Shown in pieces: positions 9,020 to 18,113 of a DNA stretch of 64,000 bases. The stretch is taken from assembly GCA_025656675.1 (NCBI GenBank), contig JAHXHN010000001.1, positions 835,501 through 899,500 of the forward strand, in the 5' to 3' direction. A program made the translations under genes and the position numbers. How positions within the stretch are numbered: position 1 is the stretch's first letter; every line of letters begins with the position of its first letter. A model generated the notes under the pieces. It searched no databases, was not told where the DNA came from, and was given only the letters and a program-made list of their open reading frames with translations. This DNA is from Candidatus Thiodiazotropha sp. (ex Codakia rugifera). Its GTDB lineage: Bacteria; Pseudomonadota; Gammaproteobacteria; Chromatiales; Chromatiaceae.

Positions 9020-10024
9020 CTAATACCAGATCCCATTCCGGTGCCAACGGGGGCGATAAGGCTTATGTGCAAGCAGGTTTCGCATATTCTGTGGCGATAC
9101 AACCACCCCTAAAGTGGATGGGGTCTGATGGGTGAGTGCCAGTAATCGTTCAACCCGTTCTTCGGTAGGTGGGTGGCTACGCAGCAGCGATGGGTCGGGA
9201 ATACGAGGGCCGGGGTGAAGCAGTCGTTCAAGCAGTCGGTGCCTCGGCGGTTCAAGCTTATTGAGTGCAGAAGCCAGTCCCAGAGGGTCGCCTGTTAGTT
9301 CCGCCGCTCCCAGATCAGCCTCATACTCACGACTGCGGGAGAGTGCAAGCTGTGCCAGAGCGCTCAAGGTCGGTGCCGCCAGCATTAACAGAATGGGCAG
9401 CCATGGCAGGGTGGTCTGACCAAAGATCATCAACGGCAGATTGATCAATAACAGCAACTGACCTGCAATCGAGAGAAACCCGGTGATTCGACTGGTGAGA
9501 TCGGCAAAGGCCATCAGTCGTGTATCCTGATTCACTACATGCATCAATTCATGGGCCAACACACCGGCCAGTTCCCGCCATTCCATGCGACGCAGCAGGC
9601 CATCCGAGAGGGCAATGGCGGCATCCTCGCGGGTGCCCGTGGTAAATGCGTTCATCACATCCGACGGTAGATAAAAGAGTGTGGGCATCTGTTTCAGTCC
9701 GGCGCGCCGGGTAAGCTGTGCGGTTAGTTGGTGGAGGGCCGGGGCCTCTCTGGGTGAGAGACGACGGGCACGGAACAGTCGCATTGACAATGCAGGAGAA
9801 GCGACCGGGTTGATCTGATAAGTAATTAGAATCAAGGCTCCCATTGCTACGGCCAGCGGTATGCCGCCGAGAAACCAGGCCAGCCAGGCACATAGCAGTG
9901 CCAGACTGAGAATCAGCATGAGGGACTGCAGTGTATTTCTGGTCTTGTGTTGTAGATAGGTTGCCTGTTCCATAGTGGCGCATATTGTTGTGAACGGGTG
10001 GTGATTTACGACCGCATAACCCAT
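9020..10024 (-). CDS. M48 family zinc metalloprotease (HtpX-like)
   Basis: A membrane-embedded zinc protease of up to 334 residues. Two hydrophobic segments occur near residues 33-70, then the zinc motif HELMH (in VLAHELMHVVN), two further membrane segments, and the third ligand region SREYEADLGAAEL. HtpX-type proteases degrade misfolded inner-membrane proteins. A second in-frame ATG at 9973 (MEQATYLQ) may be the true start: the first 17 residues look unlike the family, though neither start has a clear ribosome binding site. It is longer than E. coli HtpX (about 293 residues), mainly at the C terminus. Confidence 0.85.
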   Translation of the reverse strand: MGYAVVNHHPFTTICATMEQATYLQHKTRNTLQSLMLILSLALLCAWLAWFLGGIPLAVAMGALILITYQINPVASPALSMRLFRARRLSPREAPALHQLTAQLTRRAGLKQMPTLFYLPSDVMNAFTTGTREDAAIALSDGLLRRMEWRELAGVLAHELMHVVNQDTRLMAFADLTSRITGFLSIAGQLLLLINLPLMIFGQTTLPWLPILLMLAAPTLSALAQLALSRSREYEADLGAAELTGDPLGLASALNKLEPPRHRLLERLLHPGPRIPDPSLLRSHPPTEERVERLLALTHQTPSTLGVVVSPQNMRNLLAHKPYRPRWHRNGIWY

Positions 10025-10192
10025 TTATATAACAGCTATGCCAATTTGTATTGAGCTTCTGAAATAGTATCTATTGACCCTTGTACTAGAGGTTTGTCCG
10101 TCTGGATAGTCATAATGATCAGGTATTTTGTGTGACAATAGTGGTTATTCAATGGCCGTTTAACAAAATAGTATTTCCATTTGGGGATGATG

Positions 10193-10501
10193 ATGCTGGG
10201 ATCTCAGGCTTTACTGACTTGGTTAAGTCATCATGAATATATGATGATGCTTGCAATACTTGTCGTGAGTATTGGTGGAACATTGGTATTTGTTGGCAAT
10301 CTGTTTGCCATAATGTACGCCTTTGGCCAAAACATATGGTGGGGTATCGGGGTGTTGATTGTGCCGCTGTTTAGTGTTGTCTATTGTGCGCGAAACTGGG
10401 ATAGAGCAGCCTACCCTGGAAAAATGATCCTTGTCGGACTTGCCATCATCGGCCTGTTCTATCTGTTTCTATCGATTATGGTCATGACTGAAACGGCCTA
10501 G
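10193..10501 (+). CDS. Small hydrophobic membrane protein, unknown function
   Basis: About 102 residues with two or three membrane segments (roughly 18-40, 48-66 and 76-96) and a short polar segment containing YCARNWDRAAYPGKM between the last two. ATG codons at 10187, 10190 and 10193 are in frame; GGGG just upstream is spaced best for 10193. It points away from the M48 protease gene. I do not recognise a named family with certainty; similar small membrane proteins are common in gammaproteobacteria. The coding call rests on the intact frame, hydrophobic pattern and ribosome binding site. Confidence 0.65.
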   Translation: MLGSQALLTWLSHHEYMMMLAILVVSIGGTLVFVGNLFAIMYAFGQNIWWGIGVLIVPLFSVVYCARNWDRAAYPGKMILVGLAIIGLFYLFLSIMVMTETA

Positions 10502-10632
10502 GGCCTGCTACAACTGGACAGGCCGAAACATATGCACAAACAGGGTGGGTATTGTATGTATCAGTCCGCTGCTTTGCGCTTCTCGACGGTCTTTACACGA
10601 CCAAAGCAAGAGCAGTTTCTTGACTGCCATGG

Positions 10633-11010
10633 CTACACGTCTCGCTTTGGACGCAAGATCAGTTCCACCGCATTCTGATCAGGATCGCGACAGAACAGAG
10701 CCTGACGACCTGAGTGGCTGAGTGTGTAATCGATACCGGCTCGGTCGAGTTTGTCCCGCATGGCGGCAAAATCATCTATGGTAAAGGCAGTATGGCGGTC
10801 CCGTCCGCCATGGGTTGGGCGATGCGCTATGGGATCGGGATTAGCCAGTTCAAGCAGGTGTATCTGTCGATCCCCCACATTCAGCCAGGCACCGGGATAC
10901 CCCAAGTCCGGGCGTGAGGTGTCAATTTCCAACCCCAGCAGACCCGCGTAGAAATCGAGAGCACGCTGGGTGTCAGCGACAATCAGGCTGACATGGTGAA
11001 GTTGAATCAT
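10633..11010 (-). CDS. VOC (glyoxalase/dioxygenase fold) family protein
   Basis: A 125-residue single-domain vicinal-oxygen-chelate protein. The opening [17 protein letters not shown] and closing [10 protein letters not shown] are standard for glyoxalase I-like and fosfomycin-resistance-like members, with metal-ligand candidates His5, His in the HTAF segment, and the Glu in AVELI. The substrate cannot be assigned. Its start overlaps the argH stop by four bases, so it is translated with argH on one mRNA. Confidence 0.85.
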   Translation of the reverse strand: MIQLHHVSLIVADTQRALDFYAGLLGLEIDTSRPDLGYPGAWLNVGDRQIHLLELANPDPIAHRPTHGGRDRHTAFTIDDFAAMRDKLDRAGIDYTLSHSGRQALFCRDPDQNAVELILRPKRDV

Positions 11011-12401
11011 AATCCAAGACGCTCCCTGGCGCGGATGATGGCAGCCCGCACCTGTTTAGGGGCTGTGCCACCGATGTGGTCACGGGCAGCAAGTGATCCT
11101 TCCAGGGTGAGTATTTCGAAGACATCCACTGCAATCTCGCTTGAGAATGTCTGTAGTTCCTGCAGACTCATCTCGGAGAGGTCACGTCCTTCGGCAACAC
11201 CGAAAGCGACTGCCTTGCCCACTACTTCGTGGGCATCACGAAACGGGATGCCCTTACGCACCAGGTAGTCGGCCAGGTCGGTGGCTGTGGCGAACCCCTG
11301 CATGGTTGCACGACGCATCACCTCCTTGCGACAGGTTATGGCAGGCACCATATCGGCAAATACCTTCAGCGAACCTTTCAGGTTATCCACGGTATCGAAT
11401 AGGGGCTCCTTGTCCTCCTGGTTGTCCTTGTTGTAGGCCAATGGCTGACTCTTCATCAGGGTCAGCAGGCCGATAAGATGGCCAAAGATGCGTCCAGTCT
11501 TACCCCGAATCAATTCAGGTACATCGGGATTTTTCTTCTGTGGCATGATGGATGAGCCGGTACAAAAGCTGTCGGAGAGTTCAATAAACCCGAACTGGGC
11601 AGAGGACCAGATGATCAGCTCTTCCGAGAAGCGAGACAGGTGCATCATCAGGATACTGGCGGCAGCGCTAAACTCGATCGCGAAATCCCGATCTGAGACT
11701 GCATCGAGTGAGTTTTCCGCCGGGCGGGAAAAGCCCAGCAGTTCAGCGGTCTGGTGTCGGTCAATGGGGTAAGTTGTGCCAGCCAGGGCAGCGGCTCCCA
11801 GGGGCATGACGTTGACCCGTTTGTTGCAATCAGCCAATCGGTCGCAGTCACGCTCCAGCATCTCGAACCAGGCCATCAGGTGATGGCCGAAAGTGACAGG
11901 CTGTGCGGTTTGCAGGTGAGTGAAACCAGGTAGGATGGTCTCGATCTCCAACTCAGCTTTATCCAGCAGGGCGGTTTGCAGGCGCAGGATGGCGATGCGT
12001 ATGGTCTCAATTTCATCACGCAGCCAGAGTCGGATATCTGTGGCAACCTGATCATTGCGAGAGCGTCCAGTATGAAGTTTTTTGCCTGCATCGCCGATAG
12101 CCTCGGTAAGGGTCGACTCGATATTCATATGTACGTCTTCCAGGGCCACCGACCAAGTGAAGTCGCCTTGCTCGATACGCTTGCGAATCAGCTCCAGGCC
12201 CTGCACGATGGCATCACGTTCGGCATCACTCAGGATGCCCTGACTGGCCAGCATTGTGGCATGGGCGATGGAGCCTTGGATGTCATACTGGTAGAGTCTT
12301 TGATCAAACTCGACCGAGGCGGTGAAGGCTTCGACAAAGGCATCGGTGGGTTGGTTGAAACGGCCTGACCAAAGTTTCGTGGGCGCGTGACTGTCGCTCA
12401 T
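11007..12401 (-). CDS. argH: Argininosuccinate lyase
   Basis: A 464-residue cytoplasmic enzyme for the last step of arginine synthesis, splitting argininosuccinate into arginine and fumarate. The superfamily signature [12 protein letters not shown] is intact, as are [14 protein letters not shown] and the helix with TSEN-type contacts; the length is normal. It is divergent from the sensor kinase gene across a gap of only about 50 bases, the same argH-algZ arrangement as in pseudomonads. The VOC gene follows with a four-base overlap. Confidence 0.97.
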   Translation of the reverse strand: MSDSHAPTKLWSGRFNQPTDAFVEAFTASVEFDQRLYQYDIQGSIAHATMLASQGILSDAERDAIVQGLELIRKRIEQGDFTWSVALEDVHMNIESTLTEAIGDAGKKLHTGRSRNDQVATDIRLWLRDEIETIRIAILRLQTALLDKAELEIETILPGFTHLQTAQPVTFGHHLMAWFEMLERDCDRLADCNKRVNVMPLGAAALAGTTYPIDRHQTAELLGFSRPAENSLDAVSDRDFAIEFSAAASILMMHLSRFSEELIIWSSAQFGFIELSDSFCTGSSIMPQKKNPDVPELIRGKTGRIFGHLIGLLTLMKSQPLAYNKDNQEDKEPLFDTVDNLKGSLKVFADMVPAITCRKEVMRRATMQGFATATDLADYLVRKGIPFRDAHEVVGKAVAFGVAEGRDLSEMSLQELQTFSSEIAVDVFEILTLEGSLAARDHIGGTAPKQVRAAIIRARERLGL

Positions 12402-12454
12402 GTAGGGCTATCCTGAAATTGAATGCAGGCCGGATTATAGCAGGCGGTGAGAGA

Positions 12455-13534
12455 ATGCAGCAGAGCGAGAAACAACCTGAGCGCAGACGATCGGGGGATT
12501 ATCTTGGAAAGGTGATCTTTTTGCCTAACTTCTGTGCGCTTCGTGCTGTCTTTGCAGTGGTTGTGATCGGTGAATTACTGGCGATTCTGTTGACCCTGGC
12601 TGCGGTAGATCACTTTGAGGAATTCCTTGCCGCGCTGAGTCCCATTTCTCTGCTGGTTCAGTGGATTGGTCTGAGTACGGCGGGTCTGCTTTGTGCCATG
12701 CGTGAGCCCTTGTGCCGGTTGGGTAATCAGTGGGCTGGCTTCGCAGCCTTTCTGATACTGATTGGGATGACCCTGCTGCTCTCCCTGTTGGTGGTTTGGA
12801 TGGATAGCGGATTGGCGCTTGCTGCGTTACCTGAAGAGCGTGGCGGGTTGTTGTGGCGGTCGTTGGGAATCAGTGCCATTGTCGGTGTGTTGGTGCTCCA
12901 CTACCTCTATTTACAGCACTTGTGGAGAAGGCAGGAAGAGGCAGAGAACAGCGCGCGTTTACAAGCACTCTACTCACGGATACGGCCCCATTTTCTGTTC
13001 AACAGCATGAATACCATTGCCAGTCTCACTCGCAGTGATCCTAAGTTGGCGGAAGAGGTTGTGGAGGATCTGGCCGATCTTTTCCGGGTTTCGCTGGGTG
13101 ATGCTAGTCGTCCGTCCACCTTGGGTCGGGAGCTTGAGCTTGCTCGTCAATACTTGAGCATAGAGCACTATCGGCTGGGGGAGAGACTGACTTTGGATTG
13201 GAATCTCGAGCAACTTCCTGAACAGGCTATGATTCCCCCTCTGATATTGCAGCCCTTGTTGGAGAATGCGGTCTATCACGGTATTGAACCCGCCGCCAAG
13301 GGGGGGACGATCACCATCACTGGGCATTACAGGCGTAAGCGGATCAACCTGAGTATCCGCAATACGCTACCGGAAGAGGGCGAACGCAGCCATCGACAGG
13401 GTAACAATCTGGCGATGGAGAATATCCGAGCCCGCCTTGCGGGCGTGTTCGATCTGGAGGCCAGCCTCACGGAATCGAATGTAGAGGGAGAGCATCAGGT
13501 GCGACTGGTGATACCCCATCCATGGTGGGAATAG
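12455..13534 (+). CDS. algZ: LytS/AlgZ-type sensor histidine kinase
   Basis: About 359 residues. Four or so hydrophobic segments occupy residues 25-150, followed by the His_kinase domain of the LytS/YehU class with the phosphoacceptor segment RIRPHFLFNSMN and an ATPase domain with PLLENAVYHGIEP. Such kinases lack the classical H-box and use the PHFLFN histidine. The partner regulator is encoded 28 bases downstream. I start at the ATG at 12455, preceded by GGTGAG; an upstream TTG at 12419 would add 12 unlikely residues. The symbol rests on position between argH and a LytTR regulator plus hemC, as in Pseudomonas; a role in alginate or pilus control here is unproven. Confidence 0.85.
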   Translation: MQQSEKQPERRRSGDYLGKVIFLPNFCALRAVFAVVVIGELLAILLTLAAVDHFEEFLAALSPISLLVQWIGLSTAGLLCAMREPLCRLGNQWAGFAAFLILIGMTLLLSLLVVWMDSGLALAALPEERGGLLWRSLGISAIVGVLVLHYLYLQHLWRRQEEAENSARLQALYSRIRPHFLFNSMNTIASLTRSDPKLAEEVVEDLADLFRVSLGDASRPSTLGRELELARQYLSIEHYRLGERLTLDWNLEQLPEQAMIPPLILQPLLENAVYHGIEPAAKGGTITITGHYRRKRINLSIRNTLPEEGERSHRQGNNLAMENIRARLAGVFDLEASLTESNVEGEHQVRLVIPHPWWE

Positions 13535-13562
13535 TGCAGGGCGGCATAATGGGAGATGGCGT

Positions 13563-14294
13563 GTGAAGATACTGGTTGTGGATGATGAGGCCCTGGCCCG
13601 GCAACGATTGGTGGCGTTGATTGAGGAGATTGGACAGCCTTACCAGCTGGCCGGTGAGGCTGCCAATGGCGAGGAGGCCCTGCAAAAGTTCAACCAGATT
13701 GGTGCAGACCTGGTATTGATGGATATCCGGATGCCGGGCATGGATGGTCTGGAGGCAGCACGACAGATGGCTGAGAGTGACCATCCACCGGCTGTGATCT
13801 TTACTACCGCCTATGAGGAGCATGCGCTACAGGCATTTGAGTCAGCAGCGCAGGATTATCTGTTAAAGCCAGTGCGTAGGGTACGACTGCTAGCTGCCCT
13901 GGAACGTAGTCAACGCCTTACCCGCAGTCAACTGGCTGCGACCGATGCTATAGAAACGGAGGTACCGCAACTCCACGCCAGTTATCGTGGAGGGCTGAAG
14001 TCAATCCCTTTGGATGAGGTCATCTATCTGCGTGCCGATTCAAAGTATGTTATGGCCCGTCATGCAGAGGGAGAGTTGTTGCTGGAGGAGAGTCTGAAGG
14101 GCCTGCAGCACCGATTCGGTGATTGGCTATTGCGGATTCACCGCAATGCTTTGGTGGTACGCCGACACCTGTCGGGATTGGAAAAGGGGCGGGATGGCAT
14201 TCCCCGGGTGGTCCTGCGTGGCTGTGAGGAGACCTTGGAGGTCAGTCGCCGGCATCTTCCCGAGGTAAGGCGGATATTGCGGGGGCAAGATTAG
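13563..14294 (+). CDS. algR: LytTR-family response regulator (AlgR-like)
   Basis: A 243-residue response regulator. The receiver domain (1-115) has the acidic pair DDE, the phosphoacceptor Asp in LVLMDIRMPGMDG, and the Lys in LLKPVRRV. The C-terminal LytTR DNA-binding domain covers about 140-240, with YLRADSKYVMARH and RIHRNALV. LytTR proteins bind direct repeats upstream of their targets; AlgR controls alginate, twitching and virulence genes in Pseudomonas, and the targets here are unknown. The start is a GTG with GGGAG eight bases upstream. It is co-oriented with the kinase and probably co-transcribed. Confidence 0.88.
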   Translation: MKILVVDDEALARQRLVALIEEIGQPYQLAGEAANGEEALQKFNQIGADLVLMDIRMPGMDGLEAARQMAESDHPPAVIFTTAYEEHALQAFESAAQDYLLKPVRRVRLLAALERSQRLTRSQLAATDAIETEVPQLHASYRGGLKSIPLDEVIYLRADSKYVMARHAEGELLLEESLKGLQHRFGDWLLRIHRNALVVRRHLSGLEKGRDGIPRVVLRGCEETLEVSRRHLPEVRRILRGQD

Positions 14295-14307
14295 CAGTGG
14301 CAAGAAT

Positions 14308-14979
14308 ATGACCCGTGATCATCGAGTAGGTTGGCCCTATCTTCTGCATCTTAAACGACAGCGGTTAGCCTGCCTGTCAGGTTGTTTTTTGTCTCTCCTG
14401 CTGAATTTACCCACACTGGGAGTATGTGATGACGCTACCGTTTCAGGGCCTGAGCTGCCTGTAGCAGTACCGGTCTTGGTACAGCACTGTTTTCCCTGTC
14501 ACGGTCCACAGGGACAGAGTGGTTCCCCGGCCATCCCCTCACTGGCGGGGTTACCTCGGGACTACCTGCAGGGTGTCTTGCAGGCCTATCGCCATGGTGG
14601 TCGTTTCGGTACGGTCATGGGTCGATTGATGCAGGCTTACAGCGAGGATGAAATCGAGATCATGGCCGACTATTTCGGCAGCCAATCCTATACCCGGCAT
14701 AAACAGAAGACAGACTGGCGATTGGCTGACCGGGGGCGAATACTACATCGCCAATACTGTCGCGATTGTCACGGTGACCCGGTAAATCCAGCGAATGCAG
14801 GGGTACCTCCCTTGCATGGCCAGTGGATGGATTACTTACGCTGGACCCTGCGTGACTATCTGGTGGGGATCAATCAGGGCGATGAAGAGATGGCAGGCAA
14901 GCTGTCCAATCTGTTGCGCAAGCAGGGGCCAGAGGGGGTGGAGTCACTCATACACTACTATGGTAAGGCTATACATTAA
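14308..14979 (+). CDS. Periplasmic diheme c-type cytochrome (c4-like)
   Basis: A 223-residue exported cytochrome with a hydrophobic export signal at about residues 20-40 and two haem-binding motifs, CFPCH (about residue 57) and CRDCH (about 151). Each sits in one of two class-I cytochrome c domains, as in cytochrome c4 and in the FccA subunit of sulfide dehydrogenase. Methionine-type distal ligands are plausible (several Met in each half), but I cannot fix them. It lies between the AlgR-like gene and hemC on the same strand, an unusual insertion into the algR-hemC order. No FccB flavoprotein gene is adjacent, so a sulfide role is not supported. Confidence 0.85.
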   Translation: MTRDHRVGWPYLLHLKRQRLACLSGCFLSLLLNLPTLGVCDDATVSGPELPVAVPVLVQHCFPCHGPQGQSGSPAIPSLAGLPRDYLQGVLQAYRHGGRFGTVMGRLMQAYSEDEIEIMADYFGSQSYTRHKQKTDWRLADRGRILHRQYCRDCHGDPVNPANAGVPPLHGQWMDYLRWTLRDYLVGINQGDEEMAGKLSNLLRKQGPEGVESLIHYYGKAIH

Positions 14980-15076
14980 GCCGGTATTGCGACTGCGTAG
15001 TAATTGCGTGCATCCCCGGCAGGCTTTAGCATAGGCGCCTCATTATTATCGCTGCGAAATTTGAGGCCGCCCAAAC

Positions 15077-16006
15077 ATGTCCCAGACCATAAGAATCGCC
15101 ACCCGCAAATCACCCTTGGCCATGTGGCAGGCTGAGCATGTTGCAGCCGAGTTGAAAAAAGTCCACCCGGGCATTCAGATTGAGCTTCTGGGCATGACAA
15201 CCCAGGGTGACAAAATCCTCGACACGCCACTGGCGAAGATAGGGGGCAAAGGGTTATTCATAAAGGAACTTGAACAGGGCCTGTTGAATGGTCAGGCGGA
15301 CATCGCGGTACACTCCATGAAGGATGTTCCGGTAGAGCTCCCTGAAGGGCTGCATCTAGCAGTGATTATGCAGCGTGAAGACCCCCGTGACGCCTTTGTC
15401 TCCAATCGCTATCAACATTTCAGTGAGTTACCTCAGGGCGCATGTGTCGGAACCTCCAGCCTTCGCCGTCAAAGCCAATTGTCTGAAAATCGCCCCGACC
15501 TGGTGATCAAATCCCTGCGCGGCAATGTAAACACCCGTCTGCGAAAACTCGATGAGGGTGAATACGATGCCATCATTCTCGCTGCTGCCGGGTTAATACG
15601 GCTGGGGTTTGAAGCGCGTATTACCGCCTTGATCGGTCCTGAGCAGAGTCTGCCCGCCATCGGCCAGGGGGCAGTAGGTATCGAATGCCGGGCTGATGAC
15701 CCGCTAGTCAATGATCTGATTGCCCCCCTTCATCACCAGGAGACTGCCTTTTGTGTACTTGCCGAGCGGGCTATGAATCAACGTTTAAATGGAGGTTGCC
15801 AGGTTCCGATAGCCGGTTATGCCATGCTGGAGTCGGGTAACCTCTGGCTGCGTGGTCTGGTAGGAGAGCCGGATGGCAGTCGTATCATCCGGGGTGAGGT
15901 GGAAGGTACCCCTGAAGAGGCTGAGTCAATGGGCAGGGGACTGGCTGAACATCTTTTGGAATGGGGAGCGGATACCATTCTGAAGGCACTCTACGAAACG
16001 CCATAA
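15077..16006 (+). CDS. hemC: Porphobilinogen deaminase (hydroxymethylbilane synthase)
   Basis: A 309-residue enzyme joining four porphobilinogen units into hydroxymethylbilane for haem, sirohaem and cobalamin. The cofactor-attaching cysteine is Cys241 in LNGGCQVP, and the N terminus [15 protein letters not shown] and the substrate-binding HSMKDVP and SSLRRQ segments are intact. It heads the hemC-hemD-hemX-hemY cluster; hemD begins a few bases after its stop. Confidence 0.97.
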   Translation: MSQTIRIATRKSPLAMWQAEHVAAELKKVHPGIQIELLGMTTQGDKILDTPLAKIGGKGLFIKELEQGLLNGQADIAVHSMKDVPVELPEGLHLAVIMQREDPRDAFVSNRYQHFSELPQGACVGTSSLRRQSQLSENRPDLVIKSLRGNVNTRLRKLDEGEYDAIILAAAGLIRLGFEARITALIGPEQSLPAIGQGAVGIECRADDPLVNDLIAPLHHQETAFCVLAERAMNQRLNGGCQVPIAGYAMLESGNLWLRGLVGEPDGSRIIRGEVEGTPEEAESMGRGLAEHLLEWGADTILKALYETP

Positions 16007-16040
16007 GTGATTGAGTCAGGTCCAAATCCGTCCAGGTGAC

Positions 16041-16835
16041 ATGTTCATGGCAGCGTGCGATTTAAAGGGTAGAGGTATTCTTGTTACCCGGGCCTCCCAT
16101 CAGTCAGAGGGATTATCGCGGCTGATTCAGGACTGTCGGGGAAGAGCTGTCTGCTTTCCCGCACTGGAGATTACAGTCAGTAGACGCGTCGAGCAGGCAC
16201 GTGAGCTATTGCGACAAACCTGGGACGTAATGATCTTTATCAGCCCCAATGCAGTCCACTTTGCCGTGGGACTTTTACCCGGTGGTCGAATGCAAGGGCA
16301 ATTACTGGGTGCTGTCGGTCGGGCCACAGCTGCTGCGCTTGAGAGTGCCGGGTATGGCATCGATCTGTTACCTGCTGACCGCTATGACAGTGAAGGTCTG
16401 CTGTTGTTACCTCCACTGCAGCAGTTGGCCGGACAACGGGTTTTGATCGTACGCGGTGAGGGAGGGCGTCCCTTGTTGGGTAATAGCCTGCAGGCGAGAG
16501 GCGCGGAAGTAGGTTATGCTGAAGTCTATCGAAGGATCAGACCGAATACCGATCCGGAACCACTGCTAAAGTGTTGGAGACAGGAGATCGATCTGGTGAT
16601 TGCAACCAGCAACGAGGTTCTGCAGAACCTGATTGAAATGCTGGGAGAAAAAGGATTGCCACTATTGCAGCGTACACCTTTGTTGGTTATTAGTGAGCGT
16701 ATGCGTCAGGAGGCGAAAGACAGGGGCTTCAAGGCCATTCTGCTTGCCTCGGGTGCTGACGACAAAGCCCTTATTACGGCCATTTGCAACTGGACTGATC
16801 ATGCCGTTCAGGGGGATCAGGGGAACCTCTCCTGA
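16041..16835 (+). CDS. hemD: Uroporphyrinogen-III synthase
   Basis: About 264 residues. Family features are the opening GRGILVTRASHQSEGL, FISPNAVHF, and the later VIATSNEVLQNL. The enzyme inverts ring D and closes hydroxymethylbilane to uroporphyrinogen III; it is poorly conserved, so identity also rests on position after hemC. The start is uncertain: ATG codons at 16041 and 16047 follow an AGGTGA, while a TTG at 16011, five bases after the hemC stop, would give 274 residues. Confidence 0.92.
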   Translation: MFMAACDLKGRGILVTRASHQSEGLSRLIQDCRGRAVCFPALEITVSRRVEQARELLRQTWDVMIFISPNAVHFAVGLLPGGRMQGQLLGAVGRATAAALESAGYGIDLLPADRYDSEGLLLLPPLQQLAGQRVLIVRGEGGRPLLGNSLQARGAEVGYAEVYRRIRPNTDPEPLLKCWRQEIDLVIATSNEVLQNLIEMLGEKGLPLLQRTPLLVISERMRQEAKDRGFKAILLASGADDKALITAICNWTDHAVQGDQGNLS

Positions 16836-16943
16836 CACTCCCCTTTCTGAGGTAAACTGAATAGAGGCAATTTCCAGTGTTTTCGCAGTATTGTCCATGT
16901 TCTGAGGTGCAGTAGGAGTTGGTAAGGAGAGAGAAGAAAATCT

Positions 16944-18113
16944 ATGAGTGAAAAAGCGCAAGAGTCAGGTCAGAGTCAGAATGAGACAGCAGCAGAGTTC
17001 GATGATGCCATCGAAGGCGAGGTTGAACGTATTGACGATTCCCGGAGTCGTTCCGGCTCATCCCGCTTGCCCATAGCTGTTGCTGTTGTGGCGTTATTGG
17101 CAGTGGCTGCCGGTCTGCTGTTCGGTTATCGCTATTGGCTCGATATGAAACAGACGCTTGCTACACTCAATAACTCCCTGGTCCAGGCCAATCAGGAGCA
17201 GGCCCAGCTCGGTCAGCGATTGATGCAGGCCCAGCAACTCTTTGAACAGCAAAAACTGGAGATTGCCACTCAGCGGGATGCTTTGGCAGAGCAGGCTGAA
17301 AAGCTCACCCAAGAGAAAGAGGCATCCCGTCAACAGGATGCACAGTTATACCGTTCTCTGGCAGAGATCCAAACCCGGCTGGGCGGGAAAGAGGGACAAT
17401 GGCGGGTCGCTGAAGCCGAGTACCTGATGCGCGTTGCCAATCATAGGCTAACCCTGATGGGAGATGCGGTGACTGCTTTGGAAGCGCTCAAGTCGGCGGA
17501 TGAACGTATCAGTGCCAGTGGTGATCCTGTGTGGTCCGGTGTCAGGGAAGTGCTGGCCCAAGAGATGACCCGTCTGACAGCCGTATCCAGTGTTGATGCA
17601 GCAGGAATCAGTGCTGAAATAAGTGCGCTTACCGATCAGGTGGATGCGCTCCCACTGCGAGATGAGGGGATTGCCCTGGTGCCATCCTCGGCAGATCGTG
17701 GTGATATGCCGGCCCTTGCAGTCAACCAGGGGTTCAACCTTGAACAGCTGCTTGACGATCTTTGGCAGGGTTTTAAGTCAATGATGATTATCCGTCATCA
17801 TGATCGTCCGGTCAGCGCCATGCTACCGCCGGAGCAGCGCTATTTTCTGGTTCAGAATTTACGCCTCAAGTTGGAGTCTGCCAAAGCAGCGTTGATGGGA
17901 AGAAATCAGTCTCTCTATAGTGAGAACCTGAAGGGTGCTACTGAATGGGTCGATCACTATTTCCAGATATCAGACCCCAGCGTAAGCGGATTTATTTCTC
18001 AACTTGCTGGGTTGGCTGCACGAGATATTGCACCGGTACTGCCGGATATCTCGGGCTCATTGCGGGCCTTGCAGGCTAAGCGAGAGGCGCTGCATCAGGA
18101 GGGTGCCCGGTGA
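16944..18113 (+). CDS. hemX: HemX-like membrane protein
   Basis: A 389-residue protein of the gammaproteobacterial HemX (uroporphyrinogen-III C-methyltransferase-like) family. It has an acidic cytoplasmic N terminus, a single membrane segment at about residues 33-55, a Gln/Glu-rich coiled coil (about 58-130), and a conserved periplasmic domain with EAEYLMRVANHRL. It has no methyltransferase fold, and catalysis is unlikely despite the family name. Its start follows GAGAGAAGAAA and it overlaps hemY by four bases. Confidence 0.9.
   Translation: MSEKAQESGQSQNETAAEFDDAIEGEVERIDDSRSRSGSSRLPIAVAVVALLAVAAGLLFGYRYWLDMKQTLATLNNSLVQANQEQAQLGQRLMQAQQLFEQQKLEIATQRDALAEQAEKLTQEKEASRQQDAQLYRSLAEIQTRLGGKEGQWRVAEAEYLMRVANHRLTLMGDAVTALEALKSADERISASGDPVWSGVREVLAQEMTRLTAVSSVDAAGISAEISALTDQVDALPLRDEGIALVPSSADRGDMPALAVNQGFNLEQLLDDLWQGFKSMMIIRHHDRPVSAMLPPEQRYFLVQNLRLKLESAKAALMGRNQSLYSENLKGATEWVDHYFQISDPSVSGFISQLAGLAARDIAPVLPDISGSLRALQAKREALHQEGAR

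Noticed and set aside
9549-9983. 144-codon frame overlapping the M48 protease
   Set aside because: It overlaps the membrane and zinc-site part of the protease and shows no family features.
14308-14979. Assignment as FccA sulfide dehydrogenase cytochrome subunit
   Set aside because: Two haem sites fit, but no FccB flavoprotein gene is adjacent.
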